Assembly (NCBI RefSeq): GCF_020386615.1
Contig: NZ_CP077769.1
Coordinates: 4,154,001-4,218,000, forward strand
DNA length: 64,000 bases
Direction of reading: 5' to 3'
DNA from: Chitinophaga pendula
Lineage (GTDB): Bacteria > Bacteroidota > Bacteroidia > Chitinophagales > Chitinophagaceae
The position numbers and the translations under genes are program-made. Shown one piece after another: positions 26,743-36,122 of the stretch; position 1 is the first letter of the stretch; each line of letters begins with the position of its first letter. The notes below the pieces were generated by a model. The model saw only the letters and a program-made list of their open reading frames with translations, had not been told where the DNA came from and did not search any database.

Positions 26743-27171
26743 ATGCGTATAAAAGAGACGGTGGTATTGCTGTGTGTATTGGCGGTAACGGTGATGAGTG
26801 CCTGTAATTCCGGGAAGGCCAATAAACATTTGATGCACAAAAAGTGGAAGGTGTATGATGTACAGGTGCCGAAGGAAGACGGCTATAACATTACGCAGGT
26901 GAACCAGGCTACTGAATTGAAGCGAGGTTATTACAGCGATGCTTATTATCAGTTTCTGGAAAACAACCTGTTCATTGCGACGGTAGCTGGCAAAGCGGAT
27001 TCGGGGCGTTACGAGCTGCTGAGTAACGGGGAAGTGATCTCTGTGACGGCGGCCAACGGGGGGCGTAGTTCGGAGCACCTGGTAACCATTACGCGGCTGG
27101 ATGACACTCATTTTGATATGAAGGTACTTTCCGGCGATTATCATTTTATATTGATGACGAAAGCGGAATAA
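26743..27171 (+). CDS. Small lipoprotein, lipocalin-like, unknown
   Basis: This 142-residue protein has a lipoprotein signal MRIKETVVLLCVLAVTVMSAC (Cys at 21). The body, with HKKWKVYDVQVP, a run of beta-strand-like segments and LDDTHFDMKV, resembles the small lipocalin-like or DUF-type lipoproteins of Bacteroidota, without a firm match. It sits inside a tight gene row: 6 bp after the DinB gene and 1 bp before the PLP-enzyme gene. Confidence 0.7.
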   Translation: MRIKETVVLLCVLAVTVMSACNSGKANKHLMHKKWKVYDVQVPKEDGYNITQVNQATELKRGYYSDAYYQFLENNLFIATVAGKADSGRYELLSNGEVISVTAANGGRSSEHLVTITRLDDTHFDMKVLSGDYHFILMTKAE

Positions 27172-27172
27172 C

Positions 27173-28228
27173 GTGATACTACAAACATCGGCACAGGCTG
27201 GCAGGACGACTTTTATAGAGGAGCGGGAGTATTTGTTCTTTTCGGGTTTCTCTTACCTGGGTATGCATGTGTTGCCTGCTTTTATACAAGCGTTATCGGA
27301 AGGGTTATTGCGTTATGGCGCGATCTTTCCCTCTTCGCGGGTTGCCAACTTGCGGTTACGGTTGTATGAGGAGCTGGAGCATGCGCTGGCTATCAAGACG
27401 GGCCAGCAGGCGGCGGTGACGTTTTCATCCGGGTACCTGGCTTCGCAGGCGGCGGCTACTTATGCACAGACGCAAGGCGCTTTGTTATATGCTCCGCAGA
27501 CACATCCTGCTTTGCAGATCAGTAAGGTGAGTATTCCCCATGTACCACGGGAGGAATGGATCGCACATACGATCGAGCAGGTCAATGCCGGCGGGGATCA
27601 TCACTATGTGATACTGGCGGATGCGGTGAATCCGCTGACGGGTACGATCTATGATTTCAGCTGGCTGCAACAGCTGGAGCGTAAGGTGTTGGTGGTTATT
27701 GACGATTCGCACGGGTTTGGGGTGATTGGTAGGGAGGGCAATGGTATTGCCGGTATGTTGCCTGTTCATGGGTCGTTGCGTTACCTGATAGTGGCCTCTT
27801 TGGCTAAAGCGCATAGTGTGGAGGGCGGTATGATCGCCGGACATGCCAGTGATATAGCCACGTTGCGTAAGCTACCCTGTTATACTGCCAGTACGGGGGT
27901 AGCGCCACCTTATGCGCATGCTTACCTGGAGAGCAGGTCATTGTTTGACAGGCAGCGGCAATCGTTGCAACTGAAGATAGATCATTTTGCGCAGCTGATC
28001 GCCGGTATCTCCTTTATTCATCAACCGCAGCGGCTGCCGATGTTTATCCTGGAGGGCCATGCGGATATTGCGGATTTTCTACAGCAGCATGACATTCTTA
28101 TTTCTTCTTTTGCGTATCCGGACCCCAGCGGAGCGCTGATCAACCGGGTTGTGTTGTCGGCCTTACATACTTCGGAGGACCTGGAGCTATTGTCGCGTAT
28201 CATCCGGCATTACCAGGTGTCCTGTTAA
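27173..28228 (+). CDS. PLP-dependent alpha-oxoamine synthase-like aminotransferase (BioF/KBL fold)
   Basis: This 351-residue fold-type I PLP enzyme starts with GTG, one base after the previous stop. Motifs: D177-x2-H180 (VVIDDSHGFG) contacts the pyridine ring, and the PLP lysine is K212 in SLAKAHSVEGG. It most resembles 8-amino-7-oxononanoate synthase and glycine C-acetyltransferase. It is shorter by about 40 residues and the lysine context (SLAK instead of SKAxG) is unusual. No biotin genes are nearby, so calling it BioF is not justified. It may make an amino-ketone for another pathway. Last gene of the ggt-side operon. Confidence 0.8.
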   Translation: MILQTSAQAGRTTFIEEREYLFFSGFSYLGMHVLPAFIQALSEGLLRYGAIFPSSRVANLRLRLYEELEHALAIKTGQQAAVTFSSGYLASQAAATYAQTQGALLYAPQTHPALQISKVSIPHVPREEWIAHTIEQVNAGGDHHYVILADAVNPLTGTIYDFSWLQQLERKVLVVIDDSHGFGVIGREGNGIAGMLPVHGSLRYLIVASLAKAHSVEGGMIAGHASDIATLRKLPCYTASTGVAPPYAHAYLESRSLFDRQRQSLQLKIDHFAQLIAGISFIHQPQRLPMFILEGHADIADFLQQHDILISSFAYPDPSGALINRVVLSALHTSEDLELLSRIIRHYQVSC

Positions 28229-28407
28229 CCATGTATCCCGGATACCATTATTACGTATTACGGGCCGACGGGTATACGGTAGTGCCTGTACACTAATACG
28301 GTAGTTTATTTTAAGGCACGGACCGATGTTTAATGAATAAATAATATGGCTTTAACATTGCAATAACAGCAGCTTTTTATTATTATGGGATATAAACCTC
28401 ATAACCC

Positions 28408-29763
28408 ATGAAAACAAGAGCACTTCTGTTGTTAACCGGCTTTATTGCCCTATTTGCTATTTCCTGTCGAAAAGAAGCAATTAATGACCCCCAGCGTCCT
28501 GAGGCGCATGATCACCGTACTGTAAGTGCGGAAACTACTTACCCTGGATTTCCTGAAGGATTTGAGTCTGGCACTAAAGGGGCCTATGCAGCGGGAGATG
28601 TTACGCTTGGCAGCGGCACCTGGAACATGGACAATGCCCTGATCGGCAACCTGGCTACTGACCGTAAGAATGGCGCTAAGGCGGTACGTATGCAGAACAC
28701 CGGTAAGATCACTATGAAATTTGATCTTAGCGCTGGAGCTGACCAGGTGAGTGTGTCACACGGCAGTTTTGGTTCTGACGCATCGAGTACGTGGGAACTC
28801 TGGTATTCTACCAATGGTGGTAGCAGCTGGACTAAAGCCGGCAGCACTATCACGACGAATTCTACGAGCCTGAGTGTAGCTACCTTTACGATCGGAGCGA
28901 CAGGTGCTGTTCGCTTTGAGATCCGTAAATTAGGCGGCGGACGTCTGAACATTGATGATTTTACTGTTGGTGACAATGGTCCCGGCGGTAATCCTGGTGG
29001 TACGGCTACCCGTGATGACAACATGGGTATGGGTAATCCCAGCAATGCAAGTACCAGCGATCCTGACAACTACCTGATGGTGAAGACACAGTATGCATTG
29101 TCTTACAACAACAGCCGTGGTACTTCCAACTGGACCAGCTGGCATTTGAGCACAGCCTGGACTGGCAGTCAATCCCGTTGTGATTGTTTTTCCGGCGACA
29201 ACACGTTGCCCTCCAACTTTTACATGGTGACGACTTCTGACTACACCGGCGGTGGTTTTGACCGTGGTCATCTGTGTCCTTCTGCTGACCGTAATGCGAA
29301 TGCTACGGACAATGCTGCTACTTTCCTGATGACCAACATGATGCCGCAAGCGCCTAATAACAACCAACAGACCTGGGCCCGCCTGGAGGAGTACAGCCGT
29401 ACGTTGACCAACAATGGTTATGAGCTGTATATCATTGCAGGTAACTATGGTATTGGTGGAGAGGGCACAAAAGGTACTGCCAACACGATCGCCGGAGGTA
29501 AGGTGACGGTACCATCCCGTGTATGGAAGATCATTGTAGTATTGCCTATCGGTACTAATGATGCCAGCCGGGTGAGCACTTCTACCCGTGTGATTGCGGT
29601 GGATATGCCGAACACACAGACGGTGAATACACAACCATGGGGTTACTACCGTACTACTGTAGATGCTATCGAGCAAGCTACGGGACATAACTTCCTGACT
29701 AACGTACCTGCGAACATACAAGCAGTTATTGAAGCTCAGGTAGACAATGGTCCTACTTCCTGA
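28408..29763 (+). CDS. Secreted DNA/RNA non-specific endonuclease (NucA/Serratia type), lipoprotein
   Basis: This 451-residue protein has a lipoprotein signal (GFIALFAISC, Cys20). Residues about 45-190 form a beta-sandwich, probably a binding domain (ITMKFDLSAGADQVSVSHGSF, then a Gly-rich linker GPGGNPGG). The nuclease domain follows, with the catalytic motif DRGH at 285-288 (His288 general base) and the metal-binding Asn in NMMPQAPNNNQQTW. Role: surface or extracellular degradation of nucleic acid for nutrients. A NuiA-like inhibitor gene is found 8.3 kb away (38071-38466). Confidence 0.94.
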   Translation: MKTRALLLLTGFIALFAISCRKEAINDPQRPEAHDHRTVSAETTYPGFPEGFESGTKGAYAAGDVTLGSGTWNMDNALIGNLATDRKNGAKAVRMQNTGKITMKFDLSAGADQVSVSHGSFGSDASSTWELWYSTNGGSSWTKAGSTITTNSTSLSVATFTIGATGAVRFEIRKLGGGRLNIDDFTVGDNGPGGNPGGTATRDDNMGMGNPSNASTSDPDNYLMVKTQYALSYNNSRGTSNWTSWHLSTAWTGSQSRCDCFSGDNTLPSNFYMVTTSDYTGGGFDRGHLCPSADRNANATDNAATFLMTNMMPQAPNNNQQTWARLEEYSRTLTNNGYELYIIAGNYGIGGEGTKGTANTIAGGKVTVPSRVWKIIVVLPIGTNDASRVSTSTRVIAVDMPNTQTVNTQPWGYYRTTVDAIEQATGHNFLTNVPANIQAVIEAQVDNGPTS

Positions 29764-30068
29764 TCTTTATTGTCTGTGTGGAAGCTGTATTAGTCAGGAA
29801 CGGGGATATTGTTTTTGCGGGTAAGCGGAGACAATTACGGTACCTGCTGAACAGGCCGGCCGAAGTAATTAAACATCCAGTGATTAAGCGATAGTACGGA
29901 TGATCAGCGGCATATTAAAGTATTAAATACTTACAAAGACGGGAAGCTGGTGTATACTTATAGTTCTCCGAATAAATAACCTGCGATATTGTATTATAGC
30001 GAAGGGCTATCTCATTTACTGAGACAGCCCTTTTTCATTCACGGTATAACAGGATATGGAAAACAACG
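29764..30068. other. Intergenic region with terminator
   Basis: Between the convergent nuclease and TlpA genes there is a hairpin terminator (30002-30035) and little else. A 31-codon frame ending YKDGKLVYTYSSPNK before a TAA (near 29984-29986) reads like a protein tail but has no start; it may be a decayed gene. Confidence 0.4.
30002..30035 (+). terminator. Intrinsic terminator for the nuclease gene
   Basis: AAGGGCTATCTCA (30002-30014) pairs with TGAGACAGCCCTT (30020-30032) with one mismatch, followed by T residues. The left arm starts with A, so it may also work on the minus strand for the TlpA gene. Confidence 0.72.
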
Positions 30069-31190
30069 CTATTGCAATATTTCTTTGATCTTATTGTACA
30101 AGTCTTCTCCACGTATGCCTCTGGCGATTACTTTTCCCTGAGCGTCCAGCAGGAAATTGTCGGGGACGGCGCTGATGCCCAGTTGTTTTGCGACAGGTTC
30201 GTCCCATTTCTTCAGGCCGGATACGTGGTGCCATGGCATGCCATCTTTGATGATTGCATTTTTCCAGCGGTCGATGTTGTCATCGAGGGAGATGCTGATG
30301 ATATCGAATCCTTTTTCATGAAAAGCGTTGAATGCTTTTACTATGTTGGGATTTTCGGCACGGCAGGGTTTGCACCAGCTGGCCCAGAAATCTACGAGGA
30401 CGACTTTGGCATTCTTCAGGACATCGTTCAGTTTTACTTCCCGGCGGGTGGTATCCAGCGCGGCAAATAATGGCATTAGGGCGCCAGGTACTATGCGGGC
30501 GGCTGTTTCCAGGCGGGCGGAGAAGTCTTTACCCAGTGGTGTTTGTTTTATTTCTTTAGTGAGCAGCTTGAACAGAGGCGCGGTGATATGGTACTGCATG
30601 TTGACACCGGCCATGTTATTCAGTGTTTCGAGGGATATAAAGGAAGCGGGATGGGATCTGATGAAGCGGGAGCGTATGGCGGTGATGCTATCTATCCATA
30701 TGCGATATTCTTTGTCCAGTGCTTGTCCTTCGGCACCTTTACGTTGCTCTTCGGGTAGTGTCATGGCCTTGTTGCGCAGCACGAGTATTTTATCCAGGAA
30801 AGGTTGTACGAGGGCGGTTATTTCCCGGTGGTCTTTATTCACGTATCGGGATGTGACGGTGCCTTTCCGCAGGGAGTCTTTAGCCTGTATGGTGACGATA
30901 CCTGGTTCTATGTAACAGCTATTGCCATCGCGAACGCGGTCGTGGTGGAGGTTGTCGAGGCGGTATACGAATACTTGCCGTGGTTCTGCCAGATGCCCCT
31001 TGAATTCGAAGCGGCCATTTACGGCGATGGTGGTGTCCTGGATCTGCTTATTTTTTTCGAATCGCAGCATGATAACGGTGTCTTGTCCGTTCCAGTTTTG
31101 TACGGTTCCTTTGAGGCGGTATGCCTGCTGTGCGGAGGTGAGGACTGGCAGGAGCAGCAGGCCAAAGCTTATTTTATTCATAGCCTTCAT
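30069..31190 (-). CDS. TlpA/ResA-like thioredoxin with DUF4369 N-domain
   Basis: This 373-residue periplasmic protein has a signal peptide (ISFGLLLLPVLTSA). A DUF4369-like beta domain (LKGTVQNWNGQDTVIML, residues about 25-120) is followed by helices and then a TlpA thioredoxin domain with CKPC at 273-276 (FWASWCKPCRAENP) and cis-Pro in GISAVPDNFLLD. Expected to reduce or exchange disulfides outside the cytoplasm. It overlaps the end of the SusD gene by 17 bp, so it is the last gene of the sigma-FecR-regulated SusCD unit. Link of such redoxins to SusCD units is common in this phylum but unexplained. Confidence 0.92.
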   Translation of the reverse strand: MKAMNKISFGLLLLPVLTSAQQAYRLKGTVQNWNGQDTVIMLRFEKNKQIQDTTIAVNGRFEFKGHLAEPRQVFVYRLDNLHHDRVRDGNSCYIEPGIVTIQAKDSLRKGTVTSRYVNKDHREITALVQPFLDKILVLRNKAMTLPEEQRKGAEGQALDKEYRIWIDSITAIRSRFIRSHPASFISLETLNNMAGVNMQYHITAPLFKLLTKEIKQTPLGKDFSARLETAARIVPGALMPLFAALDTTRREVKLNDVLKNAKVVLVDFWASWCKPCRAENPNIVKAFNAFHEKGFDIISISLDDNIDRWKNAIIKDGMPWHHVSGLKKWDEPVAKQLGISAVPDNFLLDAQGKVIARGIRGEDLYNKIKEILQ

Positions 31191-32556
31191 TTTGTGTCAG
31201 GTTTGGATTTTTTAATCTTTCGTTACGAGGGATGGGCAGCAGTATGGCATTTTTGTTCCAGTTGGGTTTGCGGATACTGTATAAGGCATCGGCGAGGCCG
31301 CTGCGTTTGACATCGAACCAGCGATGGCCCTGTTCGCCGAACAATTCTGTCATTCTTTCTTTGGCGATGGCCTGGAGGAGTTCTTCTTTTGAGATGCCCG
31401 GGGAGGTGTTTGCCAAGAGTGTTATTCCGGCGCGTTTTCTCACGACGTCGAGGTCTGCGATGGCTTCCTGTAATTTGCCTTGCCAGGCTCTTGCTTCGGC
31501 GCGGATGAGGTATTGTTCTGCGAGGCGGAGCAAGGTGAGTGCTTCTGTTTTGGGGTTGTTATTGTCGTTGACCTGGTATTTGTAGTAGGCGGTATCGCCG
31601 TTGCTGGCTTTGAGTGTCCAGCGGGTGATACGTTGGTCATCTTTTTCGAATGCGGCGCTTAGGTAATGGGAGAAGCGGCAGGATGGGTTGGTGGCGTTGC
31701 CGGTGAGGCGGTTGATTTCCATGGTGTATTTGTTGGTGCCTGGGTTGGCGATCTGGAGGATGGCTTCTTTAGAGGATATGAGGAATACGTTGTTGAGTGA
31801 GTCGAGCTGGTACAGGCCTGACTGGATTACGTTTCCTGCCTGTTTTTCGGCCTCTGTCCAGTTCTTCCTGTATAGTTGTACCCTTGCCAGCATTGCGGTG
31901 GCGGCCCATTTATTGGCTCTGAGTCTGTTGCCGGCAGTAGTGTATTGGTCGCCGGCCTGGGCCTGGGCGCTGGCGAGGTCGGTGAGTATCTGTTCGTACA
32001 CTTTATCTGCCGGTGTGCGACCCAATATTGCGTTTACTCTATAGTCGGAGGTAAGTGAGAGAGGTACATCGCCGAAGGTATTGACCATATAGAAGTAGCA
32101 ATATGCGCGGAGGAAGCAGGCTTCGCCCGTCAGCTGTTGTTTGACGGGGGCAGAGATACCCGGAGATTTCTGTACGTTTTCGAGCAGCACGTTGATCTGG
32201 TAGAGCATGTTATAGAAACCGCTCCAGATGGAAGCTGCTCCTTCGGAGGTGGCAGTGAGGTTGTTGTCGAGGAAATTCTGCTGGTCTGCGGAGTAGGAAA
32301 GGCGGACGAGTTCGTCGGACGCCAGTCCGAAGCTGGTAGAGAGGAGGCCGCTGAGGGGCCCCTGAGACCAAACGTTTTGTGTGCTGGCGTATATTCCCCG
32401 CATGCTGGAGTTGGCCTTTCCATCATCGCCGAATGCGGCGGCGGTGGTGATCTGGTTGTTAGGCAGTGGTACGTCGACAAACTTGTTGCAAGCTGTCATG
32501 GCAGCAGCGAGGAGTGTTGCGTATAGTAGCTGTTGGTAAGGAAATTTCTTTATCAT
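31174..32556 (-). CDS. SusD/RagB-family nutrient-binding lipoprotein
   Basis: This 460-residue protein starts with a lipoprotein signal (LLYATLLAAAMTAC). It has the SusD order: N-terminal TPR-like helices (SAPVKQQLTGEACFLRAYCYFYMV), FGDVPL, and the C-terminal LAEQYLIRAEARAW...ERMTELFGEQGHRWFDVKR. SusD proteins form the lid over a SusC channel on the outer surface and bind the ligand, here of unknown type. The gene starts 23 bp after SusC and overlaps the TlpA gene. Confidence 0.94.
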   Translation of the reverse strand: MIKKFPYQQLLYATLLAAAMTACNKFVDVPLPNNQITTAAAFGDDGKANSSMRGIYASTQNVWSQGPLSGLLSTSFGLASDELVRLSYSADQQNFLDNNLTATSEGAASIWSGFYNMLYQINVLLENVQKSPGISAPVKQQLTGEACFLRAYCYFYMVNTFGDVPLSLTSDYRVNAILGRTPADKVYEQILTDLASAQAQAGDQYTTAGNRLRANKWAATAMLARVQLYRKNWTEAEKQAGNVIQSGLYQLDSLNNVFLISSKEAILQIANPGTNKYTMEINRLTGNATNPSCRFSHYLSAAFEKDDQRITRWTLKASNGDTAYYKYQVNDNNNPKTEALTLLRLAEQYLIRAEARAWQGKLQEAIADLDVVRKRAGITLLANTSPGISKEELLQAIAKERMTELFGEQGHRWFDVKRSGLADALYSIRKPNWNKNAILLPIPRNERLKNPNLTQNEGYE

Positions 32557-32579
32557 AATTGCTGATAGTTAAGCGGTGA

Positions 32580-35500
32580 TCAAAAGCCTACCTGCAGGCC
32601 GGCGGTGATGGTACGTAGTGGTGAGAGGCGGTTGATGAAGCCTGTTTCCGGGTCTGTCACTTTCATTTTTGAGAAGGTGAGTAGATTTTCTGCGAGGGCG
32701 TATATTCTGGCGTTGCTGAAGCGGACTTTTTTGGTCCACTGTCCGGGCAGGTTGTAGGATATGGATATGTTTTTGAGGCGCAGGAAGGAGGCGTCGCTAT
32801 ATCTGAGGTCGGAGAAGAAGGCGGCGTTCCAGCCGGTGATTGCGTTGGAGGGGCCGGTGTTGGCGGTGACCAGTTTCTGGTATTTGGCATTATCGCCCGG
32901 GTGTTTCCAGGTATCGAGGGCATCGACCGGCAGGTTTTGCATGGCCCCTGCGGGTAGCGGGGAGAGGCCTCCTATCAGATATCCCATCCAATTGACGCCC
33001 TGCTGGCGGGTGAACTGGAGGAGGAAATCGAGTTGTAGTCTTTTATACCTGATGGTGTTGGTCATACCGCCATAGTATTTTGGATCGGTATCGAATGCGG
33101 GTTGCAGGTCGCCGCCGGCGGTGCTGGCGGAGCCCTGGAAGGTGCCGTTCTTATTGACATCTTCTATGGTATACAGGCCGGTGTTAGGATCGATGCCAGT
33201 ATATTTTGCGACATATACGAGGTTGAGGGATCGTCCTATTTGGTAGCGCTGTGCGTAGGAGGTTTGGTCCAGGCCATCGAAGCGCAGGAGGCGGTTGCGA
33301 GGCAGGGTGAGGTTGAAGCGGGTGGTCCAGTCGAAATTCTTTTGTTTGATGTTATTGCTGGTGAATATGAATTCGATGCCTCTGTTTTCTACCAATACGC
33401 CTTTGAGGTTGGCGGTGATGGTGGGGAAGCCGGTCATATCGGGGAGCGGGTATTCTACCAGGGGATCGCTGGAGCGGTTTCTGTACCAGGCGGCGCTAAA
33501 GAGGAAGCGGTCTTTGAAGAAGCCTGTTTCGACGGCTATTTCGAGTTTGAGGTTTTTCTCCCAGTGTAGATCGGGTTTGAACAACGCGGAAGGCGTAAAT
33601 GCGGTTTGGTTGTTGTAGGTTGGGTAAAAGAGATAAGACGTGTATGCATCGAGGTATTTATAGTCCCCTATTTTATCATTGCCGGTGATACCGTAGCTGG
33701 CACGTATTTTACCATAGCTCATGAAGGGGAATGCTTTCATAAAGTTTTCGCTTGAGAACAGCCATGCTGCTCCTATGGCGCCGAAGTTAGAGAATCGGTA
33801 ATTGGGGCCGAAGCGGCTGGAGCCATCTCGGCGGCCGGAGAGGTTGACGATATATTTATCATCGTAGTTATAATTGATCCTACCGAAGAAAGCCTGGTAT
33901 TTGTATTCGTTCTGTATGCTGTTGGGGCTAATGAAGGCGTTGGCGGGGATACCGGAGAAGGAACCCAGGAATTCGTCGCTGGTGTATCCTTTTACGGTAA
34001 AGCTGTAGCCTTTATTGGCCTGGCTTTGGTAGGTTGCCCCTGCGAGTATGTCTAGTTTAGATTTGTTGAAAGCGCGGTTGTATTGTATCTGTGGTTCGAC
34101 TATCCAGCTGGCGAAGCGGTTGTTGCCGAACTGGGCCATGCCGGTGAGGTCTTGTGTATTCGGGTTTTGTGCTGTTTTGGGTGTGAGTCGTTGTTCATTG
34201 ACGGTGATGCTGTTGTATCCGATGCTGCTGCGGATGGAGAGGCCAGGCAGCAGGTTATATGACAGCAAGGCATTGGAGAGGAAGTTGGCTGCATTGGAGG
34301 TGTATTTGTTATACAGGTATGCGAGTGGGTTATCTGTGCTGATACCTTTTTCATTCCATACGAGGCCGCCGACGGAGTCATACAGTGCCTGATTTGGGGG
34401 CAGGATGATATAGCTAGCCAGGTCGGCGGCGGTGGAGGTGTTTTTGTTTGCGGAATAATTGATATCGAAGTTGGCATTGAATTTATGATCGGCTGTGCTG
34501 GTGTTGAGGCTGAGTTGCCCGGATGCTCTGGAGTTGGGGAATGTGCCGGGGTATACGCTGGTTTCCCGGTAGTAACCGCCATTGATACGGAACTGTACGA
34601 GCTGTGATCCACCGGACATGGAAGCCTGCGCGTTGGTGATGCTGGCGGTGCCCCCGATGAGTTGGCGAGGGAGGTTGTTGTCGCGGGTGGTATCCCAGAC
34701 GAGGAGGTCGTATGCGTTGGCGTTTGTTTTTGTTTTGTTATCGTTGGCGAAGGCTTCGTTCCTCATGGCGACATACTGTTTGGTACTGAGCATTTGGGGG
34801 ATCTTTGCGCGGCTACCGCCGGTGTTGATATCGATATTGAAGCGGGTGGCACCCGCTTTACCCCGGCGGGTGGTGATGAGGATGACGCCGTTGGCGCCGC
34901 GGCTGCCGTATATGGCGGTGGCGTCGGCATCTTTGAGTATCTCAATGCTTTCTATATCTGCCATGTTGATACTATTGAGCGGGCTTAGTCCGGAGCTGCT
35001 GTAGCCGGATATAGCGGATGACAGGAGGTTGATATTGGCGTTGCCGGCGGCGAGGGGTATTCCATCGAGGAGAAAGAGCGGTTCGTTATTAGCCCCTTTA
35101 TATTGGTCGACCTGTGTGCGGCCTCTGATCTCTACTTTGAAGGCGGCGCCCGGCACGCCGGATGTCTGGTTGATGACTACTCCCGGTGTCAGTCCTTGCA
35201 AGGCTGCCAGTACGTTTGATACGGGGGCCCGGTTGATCTCGCGGCCTTCTATTTTGGTGATGTTGCTGGTACTGAGGCGGCGGGAGGTGATGCCATATGC
35301 TTGGACTACTTTTTCGTCCAGTGCGCTGACGGCGACCTCCATTACAATTCTCATGTTTGTTATTGGCAAGGCATTTATTTCTCTGGTCTGGAAGCCGATG
35401 AAGGAGACCACTAATATATCGCCGGTATTGGCTTTAATATTAAAATGTCCGCTGGCATCTGTGTTGACGAGGGTCTGGGCGCCTTTGATGCGGATGGTGG

Positions 35501-35990
35501 CCCCTGGTAGGGGGGAGCCATCGGCGGCCAGTACGAATCCACCGATATCAGTTGGCGGAGGTGTTTCTGCGGTTGTGATGGCGGCGGTTACTTTTTCCAG
35601 GATGATGATATTGTTGTTGCGGATGGTGTAGGTAAGCGAACGATCTTTCAGTACCTGTTGTAGCAGTGTTTCTACGGATACGTTCTTTACGGTGACGGTG
35701 ACTGGTTTTTCGGCGCGTATGGATTCCAGGTCATAGAATACCAGTAATCCGGTTTGGTAGCGGATCTCTTTGAATACTTCTTTCATTGAGAGGTTATTCC
35801 CGTTCAAGGTGATGGTCTGGGAGGATACCTTTGCGGATATGTGCAGACAGCAAGCGAGGAGCAGATAAGCGGTAAATCGCATAGCTCTGATGATTTTGGA
35901 CCGGAACAGGTGGTGGTACCGGCAGGTGAATTTTGGTTGTTCGAGCGGGCCAGGCATGGAAAGGCCCTTACAAAGCGCGTAGATTTGCAT
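32580..35990 (-). CDS. SusC/RagA-type TonB-linked transporter with STN signalling domain
   Basis: This protein of up to 1136 residues has an STN (secretin/TonB N-terminal) domain (residues about 55-130, SMKEVFKEIRYQTGLLVFYD), a CarboxypepD_reg-like domain, a plug with the SusC signatures NALPITNM and DADATAIYGSRGANGVILITT, and a large outer-membrane barrel. The STN domain contacts the FecR encoded upstream, so ligand arrival can be signalled to the ECF sigma factor. The hydrophobic signal (MRFTAYLLLACCLHISA) begins at residue 37; translation may really start at the ATG ending at 35882, or the extended n-region may be genuine as in many homologues. Ligand unknown; no glycosidase is present. 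Confidence 0.94.
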   Translation of the reverse strand: MQIYALCKGLSMPGPLEQPKFTCRYHHLFRSKIIRAMRFTAYLLLACCLHISAKVSSQTITLNGNNLSMKEVFKEIRYQTGLLVFYDLESIRAEKPVTVTVKNVSVETLLQQVLKDRSLTYTIRNNNIIILEKVTAAITTAETPPPTDIGGFVLAADGSPLPGATIRIKGAQTLVNTDASGHFNIKANTGDILVVSFIGFQTREINALPITNMRIVMEVAVSALDEKVVQAYGITSRRLSTSNITKIEGREINRAPVSNVLAALQGLTPGVVINQTSGVPGAAFKVEIRGRTQVDQYKGANNEPLFLLDGIPLAAGNANINLLSSAISGYSSSGLSPLNSINMADIESIEILKDADATAIYGSRGANGVILITTRRGKAGATRFNIDINTGGSRAKIPQMLSTKQYVAMRNEAFANDNKTKTNANAYDLLVWDTTRDNNLPRQLIGGTASITNAQASMSGGSQLVQFRINGGYYRETSVYPGTFPNSRASGQLSLNTSTADHKFNANFDINYSANKNTSTAADLASYIILPPNQALYDSVGGLVWNEKGISTDNPLAYLYNKYTSNAANFLSNALLSYNLLPGLSIRSSIGYNSITVNEQRLTPKTAQNPNTQDLTGMAQFGNNRFASWIVEPQIQYNRAFNKSKLDILAGATYQSQANKGYSFTVKGYTSDEFLGSFSGIPANAFISPNSIQNEYKYQAFFGRINYNYDDKYIVNLSGRRDGSSRFGPNYRFSNFGAIGAAWLFSSENFMKAFPFMSYGKIRASYGITGNDKIGDYKYLDAYTSYLFYPTYNNQTAFTPSALFKPDLHWEKNLKLEIAVETGFFKDRFLFSAAWYRNRSSDPLVEYPLPDMTGFPTITANLKGVLVENRGIEFIFTSNNIKQKNFDWTTRFNLTLPRNRLLRFDGLDQTSYAQRYQIGRSLNLVYVAKYTGIDPNTGLYTIEDVNKNGTFQGSASTAGGDLQPAFDTDPKYYGGMTNTIRYKRLQLDFLLQFTRQQGVNWMGYLIGGLSPLPAGAMQNLPVDALDTWKHPGDNAKYQKLVTANTGPSNAITGWNAAFFSDLRYSDASFLRLKNISISYNLPGQWTKKVRFSNARIYALAENLLTFSKMKVTDPETGFINRLSPLRTITAGLQVGF

Positions 35991-36065
35991 ACTTTCGTAC
36001 GAGTTAATGGTTGATAAATAGTGATGTCTTGCGAGGACGTTATTTATTTAGTTGATCATGAACTT

Positions 36066-36095
36066 ACCGCTCCGGTTGCTGCCGGGGCGGTTTTT
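36066..36095. terminator. Hairpin between fecR and susC
   Basis: ACCGCTCCGG (36066-36075) pairs with CCGGGGCGGT (36082-36091), one wobble, with a T-run on the plus strand. On the coding (minus) strand it forms a GC-rich hairpin after the FecR stop and before the SusC gene. It may separate the regulator transcript from the sigma-controlled susCD transcript. Confidence 0.55.
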
Positions 36096-36122
36096 GTTAT
36101 GACGGTAATTGTTTTTTTTATG

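Noticed and set aside
27173..28228. Naming the gene bioF
   Set aside because: Fold fits, but lysine context, length and neighbours do not.
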